Under the pieces are notes generated by a model. It was given only the letters and a program-made list of their open reading frames with translations, did no database searches and was not told where the DNA came from. Shown piece after piece: positions 45,919 through 58,425 of a stretch of 64,000 nt of DNA. The DNA comes from Cephalotrichum gorgonifer (taxonomy: Eukaryota; Ascomycota; Sordariomycetes; Microascales; Microascaceae): contig ONZQ02000008.1 in the NCBI GenBank assembly GCA_900312665.1, positions 992,001-1,056,000 on the forward strand, in the 5' to 3' direction. The position numbers and the translations under genes are program-made. The first letter of the stretch is position 1, and each line of letters opens with the position of its first letter.

Positions 45919-46870
45919 ACCCGGTCTCGGTCTGACGGAGTAATTTTTTATGACGAGGGTTGATGCGGGGAGGACTTTGGTATTTTTCATGATACCCATC
46001 TGCGCTTCATTTGCTTGGCCCTTTTGGAATCTGGAGGGTCGGGGAGGGGGGGGGGGGGTTTGGTTTCTACGAGTTCTTAAAAAGGGGGAGGAAGTTTTGT
46101 AGTGTGCAGATGAGTAGATGCGGTGGATCTCCTTTTTGCTTTTTTCTCATTTGTTTTTTTCGCCGATTTTTCCATCTTTTCTTCTTCTTTTCCCTGTTCC
46201 TTCTTGCGTGTAAATTATGACGATGGGACGAGGGCATGAATTTTACGGGCGTTTTTGGGGAGTGCAAAAATCTGCGAAGTTGTGTGCCGAGTTTCGTTTC
46301 TTGAGTGAAGTGATGTGACAATATCCCTGGCCAGTGAGTGTTCTGTCCGCGAGCCGGGTCAGGTCGCCTAGGCACATGCGTGGTGTTGGCTACGAGTACT
46401 CGGGATTTTGCTGTCGAGGGATGAGAGGACGTGTCACAGGGGGTATATACCGAACAGGACGATGTAGAGAACGAGTGCTTCTGAACAGTGTTGTAAATGA
46501 AGGAAACCTCGACGCTGGATATAGATGTGCAATACAAATTACGCCCCGCTCGTGCCCCGTCTCGTTCAATGCCAGGAACTGTATTCGGCAGCTCCCAGTC
46601 CTTCCGGCCCTCTTCCCTTTCCCTCCCCGTGAAGCGATGGTCCTGTCCTTTACAGTCCTGACCTCACTCACCTAACCTCACCTAACCTCATGTTCTCTGT
46701 TCTCCCACCCACCCTGTGCGCTTTCTAATGTTCTCCCCCGATGTCATAAACCAGGCTCAACACCTCCTCCCTCTTAACCATTTCCCTCCCGATAAACCCC
46801 ACCTTTCCCACTCCCCCTTACAGTCTTAAGTCTCTCTCTCCCCTCCCCGCGCCACCTGGCACCTACCTAC
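45919..46870. other. convergent intergenic region
   Basis: 3' flanks of EDC4 and the small - strand gene. It includes a 13-base G run (46046-46058) and short CCTAACCTCA/CTAC repeats (46670-46690, 46862-46877). No gene is seen. Confidence 0.4.
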
Positions 46871-47368
46871 CTACCTATCAACAACCTCAAGCCAACAATA
46901 CCTCGCCGCAGCGACGAGGTCGTCCCGCACGTCGAGCGCGTACCGCCCCCCGTCTTCGCAGCAGACGACGACGCGACACCCGCTCCGCGGCGGGGCGAGG
47001 GAGTGGAGGACGTCGGAGGGGGTGGTGGAGGGTGTGAGGGTCACGGTGAAGGAGCGGCCGTGGGGGCTGGAGTCTTGGGTCGTGCGGTCGACGACGTGGA
47101 TCTTTGGGAGGGGGGCGGATGGGGGGGGGCTGTGTTTGGTGGGGGGGGTTTGTGTTAGCTGGTTTCTCTGTTTTTTTCTGATGTTTCTTTTTAGGGGGGT
47201 TTGGAAGGGAGGAGGGGAGACTCACTCTAGTGGCGGGCAGCATTTGCACGGCGACGGACCGCCCGTACGACATCTCGAGTGCGAGCGCCGGACGTACTCC
47301 TCCTCTTCTTCCTCCTCCACGTAGCGGTAGCGCGGCCTGCGCTCCGGGGTGGGCGAGCGGGCTCTCAT
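46871..47368 (-). CDS. small hypothetical protein
   Basis: I do not recognise this protein. Exons 47368-47226 and 47129-46871 join in phase (CTA GA|C CCC) to encode 133 aa. The N-terminus is MRARSPTPERRPRYRYVEEE followed by a Glu run and YVRRSHSRC, giving a basic-acidic switch, then CRTGGPSPCKCCPP. The second half looks folded: KIHVVDRTTQDSSPHGRSFT, SDVLHSLAPPRSGCRVVVCC, EDGGRYALDVRDDLVAAARY and CWLEVVDR. The clean GTGAGT donor, CTAAC branch point and CACAG acceptor support it. The function is unknown. Confidence 0.55.
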
Positions 47369-48546
47369 GCTGCTAGGAGCCGTTGGCCGTCGTGGGGCGT
47401 AGCTTCTGACGAGCGGTGTGTTTTATTTTCAGATGTCGGGGTCCCGGTGGTGGTGGGAAGGGAGAGTGTTGCGGGAGGGGATCGGATCATGGAGAAAAGG
47501 AAGCGATCGTGAGAAAGAGGAGGGATGGAGAGGATTGGGCTGAAATGATCTATCACGTGCGTAGGTATGTGATGGAGGGTAGAGGTTGGGGTCGGTTGGG
47601 GAGGGTGTAGTGCGGCTCTCTCCCGTTCGTTTTCCCTTGCATGTGGTTTCGCGGGGTGAGGAAAGCAAACATGGATGTGGATTGCATGTAGACAAGAGAA
47701 TTCGGAGGGGTGGGCTTGGAGGATACTTACACGATAATCTACACCTCTTTGGCGGAGATGCGGAGGGAATTATACAGGAGATGGAATAAAAAATAAAGTG
47801 GCTGCTTAAAATACACTCGTCCTTTGTAAGTCGAGTTTATCGGAAGGGGGGGGGAAGGCAGGGTCCAGTGACCGCGCTTCAAAGAGCTCTTTCATTCCAT
47901 CCATCCATTGAGACATCGCGGATCCGGCTTTGCTAAAGACAATACAAGTGACAATGTAAGACATCGACGCCAGCGCAGCCAAACTCGTCCTATTCCACTC
48001 GTCTTCGTCGCTGTCGTCCAAAGGCGCCGCGGCACCGCCACACCTAATAAGCATAGATTCTATTAGTACCTCTCACTTAATCGCCCGGTTATGATGCAGG
48101 CAGTAGCTCCCCCCCTAGAAAGAAAATGAAATACGGCCGGGTACCGGCCGGGTGGAGGACCGAGCCGGCCCCACACGCCGCCCCACACTCTTATTCTCGT
48201 TCCCGCCGCTGACGTCGAGATGAGCGCAAGGAAGCAGCAGCAGCTCCCAGGAGCCGGGAGGGGAACGAATCAGGGATATTGGAGAGCTTAATTATTCCGA
48301 ACCTTCTTCCCCCCGAACCCCCCTTCCCTTTATCGAAACCTATTATGCTCCCCCCGGTCCTCACCAACTGGCTTGTGGATTTCCCCCCCGTTACCATGCG
48401 CTTGGATACGAGCTTTCACACTAGCTAGCAAAGAGTCCAAGTTGCTCAGACTGATAGCCCCCAAGCCAGACCACCCCGGAGCCCCTTCTCGTCGGATAAT
48501 CAAAAGGGGGGTTGGGGGGGAATATAAAGTCCTGCGCAACAGAAAC
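47369..48546. other. divergent intergenic region
   Basis: Promoters of the small - strand gene and the TDT transporter. A - strand frame of 82 codons ending at 47806 starts MLIRCGGAAAPLDDSDEDEW but has no other support. Confidence 0.4.
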
Positions 48547-50396
48547 ATGAACGGCGCGAACGGCACTGAAGCGTCCACGGAGGAGCCGCTCCCCCGGTGG
48601 AAAGAAGAACTCCGCAGCTTCTCCCCATCGTAAGAACCTACCCCCCCCCCTTTGTTTCCAAACCCCCTTCTTCTTTTACCGTCCCTCAACCCCCCTCTCC
48701 CCCTCCCTTCCTCTTCACACATGACTAAAATCTCTTCCCTCCCCCAGATGGTTCGTCACGACGATGGGCACGGGCGCGAGTGCCACCCTCCTCCAGCGCC
48801 TCCCCTACAACGGCGCCTGGCTCTACTGGCTCTCCGTCATCGTCTTCGCCTTCAACGTCCTCCTCTTCTCCGCCGTCTCCCTCCTCTTCCTGGCCCGCTT
48901 CGCCATGTTCCCGGCCCAGTGGCGCGTCCTGCGCACCGACTGCGAGCGCGCGTGGTTCCTGGGCGCCATCGGGATCGGGTTCGCGGGCATAGTCAACATG
49001 TTCGCGCTCGTGTGCGTGCCGGCGTGGGGGAGCTGGGCGGCGACGATGGCGTGGGTGATGTGGATGGTTAGTGCGGTTATTGGGATGGCGGCGGCGATTC
49101 TGGTGCCTAGTTGGATGTATGTTGCGGGCCCCTTGTCGAGTCTCTCTCGCTTGCATAACTCCCTCCCATACCACCTCCCTCTGGCCAGAAAGGATGTTCC
49201 AGTATATACCCACTAATGACAACCAAACAGCATCTCCTCGGGAAAACAACGCGGCGCAGCCGTAAAATCCGTCCAAGTAATGCCCTTCGGCGCCCCCCTC
49301 GCCGCCGCCGTCTCCGGCGCCCTCGTGGCCTCCGTGCTCCCGAACCCCCGCCACGCCCTGTGGACCATCGTCACGAGCTACGCGCTCTGGGGCGCCGGCA
49401 TGCTCATGACCGTCATGTTCCTCTCCTCGTGGTACCACAGCCTCCTCCAGAGGGGCCTACCCCCGCTGCCGGACCTCCCGACCATCATCCTGCCTATTGC
49501 GCCTATATGTCTAGGCAGCTACTCGTAAGATACCACAACTCCAGCGATCCCCGCCCTTTCACTCCAATCCGGGGCATAGAAAACGCTCACCACGGCCCCG
49601 AGCCACTGAAAAATAGGATCCTACGCCTAGGAAGCGCAGCAGCAACGGTCTTCCCCGAAACCGACTTCCTCCACCACCCCGCCTTCGGCCACGTCGCCAA
49701 CGAGGTCGGCATCCTCGTGGCCCTCGGCCTCTGGGGCTGGTCCCTCCTCTGGATATCCACCGTCACCGGCTGCCTCCTCTCGGCCGGGGGCCGCATCCCC
49801 TTCACCATCTCGTGGTGGGAGATGACGTTCCCCCCGGCGATGATGGCCCTGACAACAATTGAGTTCGGGGTGGAATTTTCCGCCCAGTTCTTCTCCGTCT
49901 TAGGGACGGTAGGTTTCTTCTCTTTTTTTCCTTCCCCTTCTTGTTCTTTTTTTTGGTGGAACCCCCGCCATTACGAGTAGGTTTCCTACCGAGTTGTAAG
50001 GAAAGTTGAGTTCTTCCTTATCGTTTGTTATCGGGCGGCGGCCAAAAAAAAAAGGACAAAAAGTTGAAAGGATGATTCCGCCCGGGCTCGATCCGGGGAC
50101 CTCTTGTGTCCAGCACCTTTTTGGATGTTAGACAAGCGTGATAACCAACTACACCACAGAACCGTTTTTCCTTGATGGGATGTTGTCTTGCTCCGTAACC
50201 CTGTTGATGCTGACTCCTTTCTTTCTACTGTTAGATCTTCGCTGTGGCAGAGATCCTGGTCTGGTTGTTTGTCTCACTGGCGACCATCAGGGGGGTGGCC
50301 AACGGGCGGTTACTGCACCACCACACGAGGGGTTCGGCACGGGAAGGCGAGAGGAGCCGGCCAGACGGGAGCCGGAAGCGAGATGAAGAGGCGTAG
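48547..50396 (+). CDS. TDT-family transporter (Ssu1 sulfite / Mae1 malate type)
   Basis: A membrane transporter of the tellurite-resistance/dicarboxylate family; fungal members export sulfite (Ssu1) or move malate (Mae1), and the substrate is not decided here. Five exons fit in phase: 48547-48629, 48748-49116, 49231-49524, 49617-49908 and 50235-50396. The family signature FSPSWFVTTMGTGASATLLQ begins at residue 25. Ten hydrophobic helices follow, with NGAWLYWLSVIVFAFNVLLF, WFLGAIGIGFAGIVNMFALV, RHALWTIVTSYALWGAGMLM, TISWWEMTFPPAMMALTTIE and the end helix IFAVAEILVWLFVSLATIRG. The tail is charged. The last intron (49909-50234) is long for this gene because it contains a tRNA gene in antisense. 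The exon 4 acceptor at 49616 was chosen by phase. Confidence 0.85.
50073..50163 (-). tRNA. tRNA-Val(AAC) with a 17-nt intron, inside a transporter intron
   Basis: On the - strand GGTTCTG pairs with CGGAATC (two G-T pairs) and the discriminator is A. The D-arm contains GGTGTAGTTGGTTATCAC, anticodon stem CTTGT/ACAAG encloses CTAACA...C with anticodon AAC, and T-arm CCCGG/CCGGG has loop ATCGAGC (one change from the usual TTCGANN). The 17-nt intron (50125-50109) starts one base after the anticodon. The gene lies wholly in the last intron of the TDT transporter on the opposite strand. Confidence 0.9.
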
Positions 50397-51043
50397 AGCT
50401 TGGGGGGAGGCGCGGATTTGGCCGCCCTAGGCGCGTGTTGTTGGCGGCACATGTTCATTGACATACTCATATGCCGCCGTGGTCCTAACTACGGGTCCAA
50501 TAACGGTGTATAGCTCAATATAACAGCACATTCCGTAATGAACTTGTAGGCAGGGTGATAAAGGAGACCGAGACACCCCGCCGCCAGGAGATTCTTTCGC
50601 ATAGGAGATCGGCACAGAAGTCTCGCGCTATGGTGGGATGGGGCACCGGGGACGGGAATCACCCTAGACCCTGACGATTGCCGCAGAAATCCCCATCCGT
50701 GGACAACGTAACCCCCGTGCGACGGGGACAGAAAGGTCAAGCAAACACATCTATGAAGCATACGCGCAATCCCCCGTTGCCGACGTCACACGAATGCCGG
50801 AGGCGAGTAGTACTACCCCGGGAACAGGGGAAGCGTACCCCTCAGTGAGTGAGATGTGGCTAGCAAAAAAAGGAGGGCCGGGTAGACGGATGAACGACGT
50901 TGGTGCCACTCGGTGCGCGGGATCTATATAAGAGAAGGGTCAGGGGCCAGATGGATAGGGGTCCGAGGAGGGGATGGACAAGTGAATCACAGCGAGCGAT
51001 AACAGTCCCGACTTACACACACATGATGATTCCAGGGCCCAAG
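50397..51043. other. intergenic region
   Basis: Promoter region of the aspartic protease, with a TATATAAG-like word near 50925-50932. No gene is seen. Confidence 0.4.
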
Positions 51044-52609
51044 ATGAGATCTGTCAGCCTCCTCCTATCCAGCCTCCCCATCCTCCCCTTCGCGGCAGGA
51101 AGGGGTATATCTCTGCCGGCGAGGGCGCCAGCGAAGCAGGACGGAAAGGCGGCGTACGCGAGTGCCATGCGCAGATGGGGGAAGCGCGATGTATCCTCCG
51201 GACTCTGGGTTGGGAATAGGCTAGGAGGTTCGTTTCCGACCCTACCACCCTCCGTCTACTACCCCCCCTTGCCACCCCTCCTATGTGATCGAGACAAACA
51301 GCGTGTATACCCGGTATCCTTTAAGGACAGGGCAATGTTAACGGAGACCAGAGGAGACGCTCGAGGCGCAGAGCCACGAGAATGACGCCTTCTTCACCGT
51401 CGACATCGAGGTGGGAACGCCTGGGCAGACGCTGCCCGTTATTCTCGACACCGGTTCCAGCGATACGTATGCTAGCCTCGGCCCCCCTCTACCCCCCCTA
51501 GTACTTTTCTGACTCGCCGGGATTTAGCTGGGTTTACTGGGCCATGACGGACTTCTCTGACCTCCCAGGCGATGAGAAGCCGGCGTACTACGACCCGTAC
51601 CAGTCCTCCACAGCTCGCCAGATCACCGACGCGGAATGGGACGTCCAATACGGTGCGCCTCCCTCCCCCCGGCCCCCCAAAATCCCCACCTTCCTCTCTC
51701 TGCCTTTGCCCTGCCCAATAGAAGGAAGCCGGGTTTACGAAGGCACCAAGCTGACGCACACCACCAGCCGACGGTTCAGTCGCCTCCGGCCCCGTCGCCC
51801 TCGAAACCATCTCCCTCTCCAACCTCACCCTCACCTCCGCGACCCTCGAGCTCGCCAACACCTCCTCCATCCTCGCAAACTCCACCTCGGGAATCCTGGG
51901 CCTCGCCCGCTCCCTCCGCACATCTGTCTACCCCCACGACGTCCCCACAATCAAGGAGCGCATCGCCGGCGCCGGCGCCCACTTCCTCAACATCGACCTG
52001 CGCGCCGGCTCGGGCGGGAGCTACTCCCTAGGCGATCTGGACGACAGCGTGGAGGGGATCAGCTGGTCCGAGGGGGGCGACGAGCACTGGACCGTCGAGG
52101 TGAATGTCTTCTACGTTGAGAAGGGGGAGGGGGAGGGGGGTCAGGCCGTGGGTAACGGCTCGGCGGCGGGCTTTGTGGGGGTGGTAGACACCGGGACGTC
52201 GCTCCTGTTTGTGCCCGGCCTGTACGTGACGGCGTACTGGATCGGCGTGCCCTCCGCGCGGCACGACCCCGTGTTGGACATGTGGATTTTCCCGTGCTCC
52301 GGTGCCGAGTCTCTCCCGGATGTCGTGCTGGAGATCGCAGGGACGGGGAAGGGGGGCGCGTTTGAGGCCGTGGTCCCGGGGGCGTACCTCAACTTTGGGA
52401 GCATCGAGGAGGGTTGGGTGGGCGGTGGCGTGGGAGGGGGCGGCCCGGCGGAGGAGATGTGCTACGGCGGGCTGCAGTCTGCCGACGGCATAGGAGTGGA
52501 CGCCGTACTAGGGGACGTCTTCATCAAGAGCCAGTTCATCGTCCTGGGGCTCGAGGATGGGAAGGTCGGCCTCGCGAAGAAGGATCTTGAGGGAGATGCG
52601 ACGCCTTGA
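51044..52609 (+). CDS. secreted pepsin-like aspartic protease (family A1)
   Basis: An endopeptidase of the secretory pathway or exterior. Four exons: 51044-51190, 51354-51466, 51528-51652 and 51768-52609. A signal peptide (MRSVSLLLSSLPILPFAAG) is followed by a propeptide with a RWGKRD processing site. The two catalytic motifs are present: VILDTGSSDTWVYWA and VGVVDTGTSLLFVPG. FFTVDIEVGTPGQTLPV opens the bilobed fold, and VQYADGSVASGPVALETISL is the flap region with its Tyr. The C-terminal half ends VDAVLGDVFIKSQFIVLGLE and GKVGLAKKD. A Gly/Glu-rich loop lies near EVNVFYVEKGEGEGGQ. There is no GPI signal. The 51191-51353 intron boundary is chosen by phase and is the least certain. In-frame ATGs at 51023 and 51026 would add seven residues. 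Confidence 0.88.
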
Positions 52610-53848
52610 AAGACGGTCGTCGCTCCTTGTTCGCCCCCCTTGGTAGATGGTCCGATTATCCGAACGCGAGACCTGCGACAGCCTGTTCGTCGGCCATGTA
52701 AGTGGAATGGACTGGAGTGCTCGCTTGCGCTTTGAAGGCGATGAACAAGCAGATCGATATCATGTTGATGAGCTTATCCATCTCGAATAGTAGAATATTG
52801 GGGAACGAGGCGAGAAAGTTGAATGGTTCCTCCGAATGGAAATACTTACACCTCCAAAACTCAAAGCATACCGCAAGAACCAACATCACTCTCTTCCCCG
52901 AAACACCGGGGAAAAGATATTTCCACCTTCCCTTCCCTACGATGCACTGCGCCCTCCCGCTCGGATACCCTCCGCCCGGACGGCACCTGCACCGGGATCA
53001 AATTTCCGAGCCGCCCCTGCCTGCATACCCGCGACACACTTCACCGGGTGCATCCCCCTTCGCTTATCCCCGCCATAGCATCAGTCTCAAATGCAGAATA
53101 CTATTACAATCCTATATTCAAACGGAAACTCCCGAAACTAAAAACTAGGGGGGCGGGGGGTGACAACAAGCAGTTGCGGAAAGAAAGCAAAAGCAGACAT
53201 CCTCCCACGAGTAGGAAGCCTCCCTTGGATGTGATCAACACAGGGCAGTAATCCCGATGAGCGACTGCGTCTCAGTCTCCCTCGGGCTCTCTCTCCACTC
53301 ACACCGTCTATCCAATCCAATCCCTGTGGAGGTAGCAAGCCCCTAAAGACAGTCTCCACGGTCAAATGCACCACCCAGTGCTCCCCCATCTCACAAACCC
53401 TCCTCCATCCAACGCGGCCTCAGCCATTAGTGTAGTTGTGTGCGGGCCTCGTAGTCTGAACCCTCTCGGGAGCGACCCTCCGCCTGGTCGTAATCAATCA
53501 TTCATCGTGCTAGGTCGTTTGGGATATCGCTTGCGTAAAATAGCAAAAAGTGAACCAGCATCTATGCTCTTGCGCGTCGGGAAAATAGCCGAAATCCTCC
53601 AAGACCAGCAGGGTGTCGGTTCAAAGTCAGATCTGTTCCTCGCGGTCGCCATCTGGTGGAGCAGCAAATACGGGCAAGAAGTCAGCAGGCGATTCGCGTC
53701 TTGCTTGTACATCATCCCCCTCTCGTGCAACTTCCCCACCGCGGATTGGACACGGAGTGCAAGCGGGTAGGTCGGGCTTGCGCCCACAGATCCTGGCGCG
53801 GTGTCCTGACCTCATCTCCTTGCGATGCTCGTGATTGGGAGGTGGTGC
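52610..53848. other. convergent intergenic region
   Basis: 3' flanks of the protease gene and the coiled-coil gene. Open frames here lack conserved features. Confidence 0.4.
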
Positions 53849-54590
53849 TTAGACGTGGGGACGGGCGGCCTCATCATCCTCGAGGTCCGCCCGGTTAACG
53901 ACTTCGTATTCACCTTCACTGGCCACCGGAGTTGGGGGCATGTCACCTGAGCTGGGTGCGGGTCGAGCTGTCATGGAGCTGCCGGGCCGAGACTTCGCCT
54001 TGTCCGCGGATTCGTCCTTTTGCCTGGAAGTTTGTGTCTTGTTCTCAGTGGCGCGCGCCGAATCGCCGCCGTCGTAGGTTGGGATCGACCCTCGGTTCTG
54101 GGATCGCTTTAGGCGCTCCTCCATCTCTCGGATCTGAGCCTCGAGGAGGTGTAGTTCATTGCTCTGGAGAGACACAGTTTGCTTCCTAGCCACATGAGAT
54201 CGGGTTAGTGGTGCCTATGGTTCATTACTCCCTTGTTTGTACAAGGCAAGAATGATACAAAGCAGCGCAACAGAACGAATAGGGGGTCGAGCTGGAGGCC
54301 CAGCGGGGGTTATGCTCACCTGTGATGGACCTGGATGTCCAGGTCAGTGACACTGTTCTCAATCTTGAAAATGTCCATCAGCTCAGCCGAGAAGGAGCGG
54401 GCTATCGTTCTAAGCAATCAAGTTAGAAATCCCATTTCATCTGATGCGGGAAACAATCGCCTGGAGAGCGGCCTGGGAGAAGTCTCATCCATAATATTGA
54501 GGGGCGGGAAAGAGGGGCGGCTCACGATTGAGGTCGACGGCCACTAGGCTTCCACTCGCGGTCGAGTTCCTCGTCAGACATTCCGGTCAT
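53849..54590 (-). CDS. conserved-looking hypothetical protein with short coiled coil
   Basis: The function is not recognised. Three exons, 54590-54526, 54409-54320 and 54185-53849, fit in phase for 163 aa. MTGMSDEELDREWKPSGRRP and QSTIARSFSAELMDIFKIEN are followed by SVTDLDIQVHHRKQTVSLQS and a predicted coiled coil (NELHLLEAQIREMEERLKRS). The last 70 residues are disordered and rich in Ser, Pro and charged residues, ending EVVNRADLEDDEAARPHV. The density of charged heptads and the consistent splice phases argue for a real gene. No signal peptide or membrane segment is seen. A second ATG at 54581 would start at MSDEEL. Confidence 0.68.
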
Positions 54591-57425
54591 GATTGCGGTG
54601 GTTATGGTGTCGGTACTATCGTCCTGTGGTACGGTAGAGGCAGAGGCACAGGTTACGAGAGCTTCGATTTAGAAACGAGGTTGAGAAGGGGAGGAGAATT
54701 GTCAACAAAGGCCGACCTCGATGAAGGGTCCGATTAGGGGATGGTGGGTGGATCCGAGATTAATAGCAGCTCCGGACACTGGCTGGGCGACAAGGGTCCT
54801 CTTTAACAGAGGAGTGTGAGCGGCAGCGTTGTATTAAGTAAAACAAGCGTTATTGGGTCCTTCCGAGTGATCGGCGGGGGGAGAGGAGCAGGGGGTGTTT
54901 TGGAGGACAGGGGTGGGGGGAGGAGAGGGGTGAATGAGATACTTGTGCTTGGAGAAATGAGCCTCGAGATGATCCGGCCACACGACATGCGACGGCATAT
55001 GGATAAGCCAGCCAGCCCATGGAAAGGTCAGAGGGCTTGTAAGACTCACTCGTGGTCCAGATGGACCAGCGAAGAAGGGATGTACGAGTATTGCGGTACC
55101 TACCTAGTAAGGGAAGCCACCATGGATGTCATCACATGTAATACAAGTACTAGCAAATAGTATCGTCAGGAAGGGGAAGCTACCTAGCGAAAATACCAAA
55201 TCTTACTGGGAAAGGACAGCCCGAATGAAGGTTTGTGAGGTTAAGAAGCTCCATGGTGCCTTCCAAACGGAGCCCAGTCCACGCCACCATTATTCCTTCT
55301 TGGGACAGCACCATGTGGGAACCGCCGTGCAAGTACTCGCACCAGCTGAGACCCAGGCTTGATAGGTACTGGGCACTCCTTCAGATACGCGTTCAGTACA
55401 GAGCAAGCACCGAGCTATAGGCGCTATACAAGTATGGAAGACGGGTATGTGTTGGGCGCATGACATCTCCAGCTGCCGTCAATGTCATGTACAAAGTACA
55501 AGTACTTGTACCTAAGCTACCGGTGGTATGGGCGCCGCCAAGCGCCAGAGTGAGGATATCGATGCTGCTTTGGTACTGGCACATGTTGTTGACTCGAGAA
55601 GGAAAGGCCAGTCTCATTTGTGGGGGGGGCGCCTCTTTCCGCAAACAACCAGGTAGAGGGGTAATACTCGTACTTGTAGTACTCTTGCTTGCAGGGGTCA
55701 CGCCCCGAAATTTGATCATATGGGGATGTCCAGTCGGAGCTTGTGACGGTGGGGACCCTTGATCTTGGCGTAATGAATGAACGCAAGGAAATGGATGAAT
55801 GGGGCTGTCGACGTACTCCCACCGCCAAAGTCCATAAAAAAAAAGCGGGATTGTTTTAGCGAACTAGGTGCTCCGGACTGACAGGCGAAAGTGAAGGATG
55901 TAGATTTATGCATCAAACTTGATGCTAGCCAGTTAGTCTCCACTCTTGTTCTACTCCGGAACATGGAAAGTTGTACCGAGCCGAGCCATTAATACAAGTA
56001 CGTACTGGTAAGGAGGGGAGGGGGGAAACCTTGCTTCCCTCAGCTCATTTGTATCTGTGCCTATCCTGGCCTTCGACATTCCGAGGTGCTGGCTGGTACT
56101 CGTAACGATAGGATCCAATCCAATCCCATCCGGGCTATAAGCTGAGACTGCACGCCCCCTATTTCCCCGGACTGCGGACTGCTCAACGGGGCACCCCGAC
56201 AGCCGCCCTACCAGGTGCATGTCACCCATGGTCCATGCCATGGGCCTTGCCTCGACGGGATGATCCCCATGCACGTCAGGTTCTTGGCTTGTGCCATCGT
56301 CGTGTCTTACAAGGAGTGTCAGCATCATACAAGCATACAGCCTGAAATCTCGCCCTCCCCGTGGATCGACGTCACGGCAATCATGCATGCATCAGCCGAC
56401 TGAAGTCAGTCCTAGATCTCACCAGGCCCAGGCCAGATAGAAACAGTCAGGGCCGCTCTGATTCCGTATTCGCATCTTGTATCGTCGGCGTCGAGTACTC
56501 GAACTTGTTCTTATCCTCGTCGAGAGTAATTATACTACTTCTATTACTCGTATTGGGAACAGCGGCCGTCAGGGGTCGACGCAAATTGCCCGTTTTATTA
56601 GGACGCAAGGAGTGGGGCGACGGCCACCGTCCAACATGAAGTACATAGTTGTACGAGCTCACGGATATGTCCGAAGCGATTCGATGCACGGAAAATACTA
56701 CTCGTACAAGTAGTAGGTCCTCGTATATTTGTGCAGTGGTGCGGAAATTTCCCTCTTGGCGAGGAAGCCGGCATCATTGATGTCATCGAGAGGCCAAGCC
56801 AAATCTCCCGTTCCGGCGATACGACACGACAGACCTACAAGTGGGCCGAGCCGCTAAGCAATTAGCCAGCGAAGGAGCACAAACTCTTCACAGCTGTCAT
56901 TTTCCTTTAAGAGCCTTTACAACTGAATCTTGGGGTAGCATTAAACTTGGCCTCGGGAGTAACATCTGCACCCCTGTATGAGGAATGCTACCTGCTTACT
57001 TATACGCGCTTATGAAGAAACAGTTGACAGTATATCATATCAAGTGCCGTATAGGTACTTGTCTAACATTTTAAGGAAGATAGAAATGTAGGTATTAGAC
57101 TTCTAAACTCGGGATCGCATATCGTCAAGCTCCGTGACGGAGACACCGGAGATAGTGCAGGTAGTCTCTATAGTGGCCTGACTGGAGAAGTGTAAATCGT
57201 TTCGGTTATCCCATGACAGGAAATCATAGGTCAATTGATGGGACTAGCCTTAACTCCTGCAGCATAAGGTCGCGCATCAGGGCGTGGAAGGAATGACGCT
57301 CACTCTATCGAGCAGAGGAAGCTACGAGTATCGTGGGCGGACATGGGCAGGAGCGATGGACTAACAAAGGCGGCGCCAGAGCTGCGAACCGGGACTTGAG
57401 GCCGACAGTTTTCCGGCGACCCTCG
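54591..57425. other. gene-poor region rich in GTAC palindromes
   Basis: No supported gene over about 2.8 kb. A perfect 16-bp palindrome lies at 55496-55511, and related GTAC words cluster at 55660-55690, 55990-56005 and 56640-56715. Confidence 0.5.
55496..55511. repeat. perfect 16-bp GTAC palindrome
   Basis: GTACAAGTACTTGTAC equals its own reverse complement. It is the longest perfect member of the dispersed GTAC-core family seen in this window. Confidence 0.9.
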
Positions 57426-57641
57426 AGTCATATCGGGCATGACGGGCATCATCAGTAACATTCCTCGCCCCTCCTAGCCCGATTCATAGAACCGACATTT
57501 TATAACTCCTCCCATGAGTAGTGGTACAACGCCGCAAGCTCCTCGGAGCGCTTGACCCCTCATAACACGGAGGGGGTAGTCGAGGGAGAGCCCCCTCTAC
57601 TGACCTCCCGCCTAGACTCGATCGCCTAAAATCTCGCGGCA

Positions 57642-58099
57642 ATGGCCGAAGAAGGCGAACGCATTGCCCAGTCGACACAAAACTTCCGAGTGCACCAGTT
57701 GGCCGTGACAAAAACGGAGGTGGCAGGGGCCGCAAACCACCCCATAAGCGGGTTGCACCGAGCAATTGAGGACATGCAACGGGACGTGATGTTGATGATG
57801 GCACAGAATAGAGCAGTGTAAACAACGGAGAACATCTGTCAATAATCTGACCCCTTCTTCAACAGGAATTGGAATCACGCTACGGGGCTCGAAAATGCAC
57901 TAACGGCCCTCCGCAACACTCACCTAGGAGGCGCCAATCTCGGTGAACTGATCGAACCGTTTCATGCGACCCCAGATGTCATATCTGTGAGACAGGTATC
58001 AACCAGTAACATCCCTCGCCCCTCGATTCATAGAACTGATTTTTATGCCTCATATGATCAGAGGCGCAATGCCGCGAGCTCCTCGGAGCGCTAGACTGG
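57642..58099 (+). pseudogene. copy A of the small tandem gene (possibly still coding)
   Basis: Exon 1 (57642-57818) encodes MAEEGERIAQSTQNFRVHQL through RDVMLMMAQNRAV. A GTAAAC donor and an AACAG acceptor (intron about 57819-57865) keep phase into NWNHATGLENALTALRNTHL, then GGANLGELIEPFHATPDVIS, and a TAG near 58094-58099 after continuing into the next flanking module. The exon 2 pattern (N---T-LEN---L-AL-N---G--L---I--F-ATP--I) resembles small lineage-specific fungal proteins, from memory only. There are no internal stops in copy A. Whether it is expressed cannot be judged, and copy B is clearly broken. Confidence 0.5.
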
Positions 58100-58282
58100 C
58101 CACAGCCCTCTGCGAAGATGCCTCTGCACAACGAGAATGAATAGAGCTGTGTAAGACACTCACAGGCTCGCTCCTGCCTAACGAAGGAGAAAACCCACCA
58201 TTACCCTGGCTCAGTCTTTATTGGGAACTGGAACCACACAGCAAGACTCGAAAATGCACGAGCATCAGCGAAGATGCCCTTA

Positions 58283-58404
58283 TCTACGCCGTCAAGGTGA
58301 TCGAGGAGGTGCACAACGCAGGGGGAAAGATATTGTCTTTCCTTTCCTACTCTGGTGGGCTCCCCGCCCCCGATAACTCCGGCAACCCGCTCGGCTACAA
58401 GTGA
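58283..58404 (+). pseudogene. captured fragment of the LYS9 gene
   Basis: These 122 bp match 59762-59883 of the saccharopine reductase gene without gaps and with only about six mismatches. The copy covers the 3' part of exon 4 and continues into the first four intron bases (GTGA), so it derives from genomic DNA and not from spliced mRNA. It lies inside copy B of the small tandem gene, on the same strand as its donor. Confidence 0.93.
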
Positions 58405-58425
58405 TGGAGACAAAGCAGTACTAAG

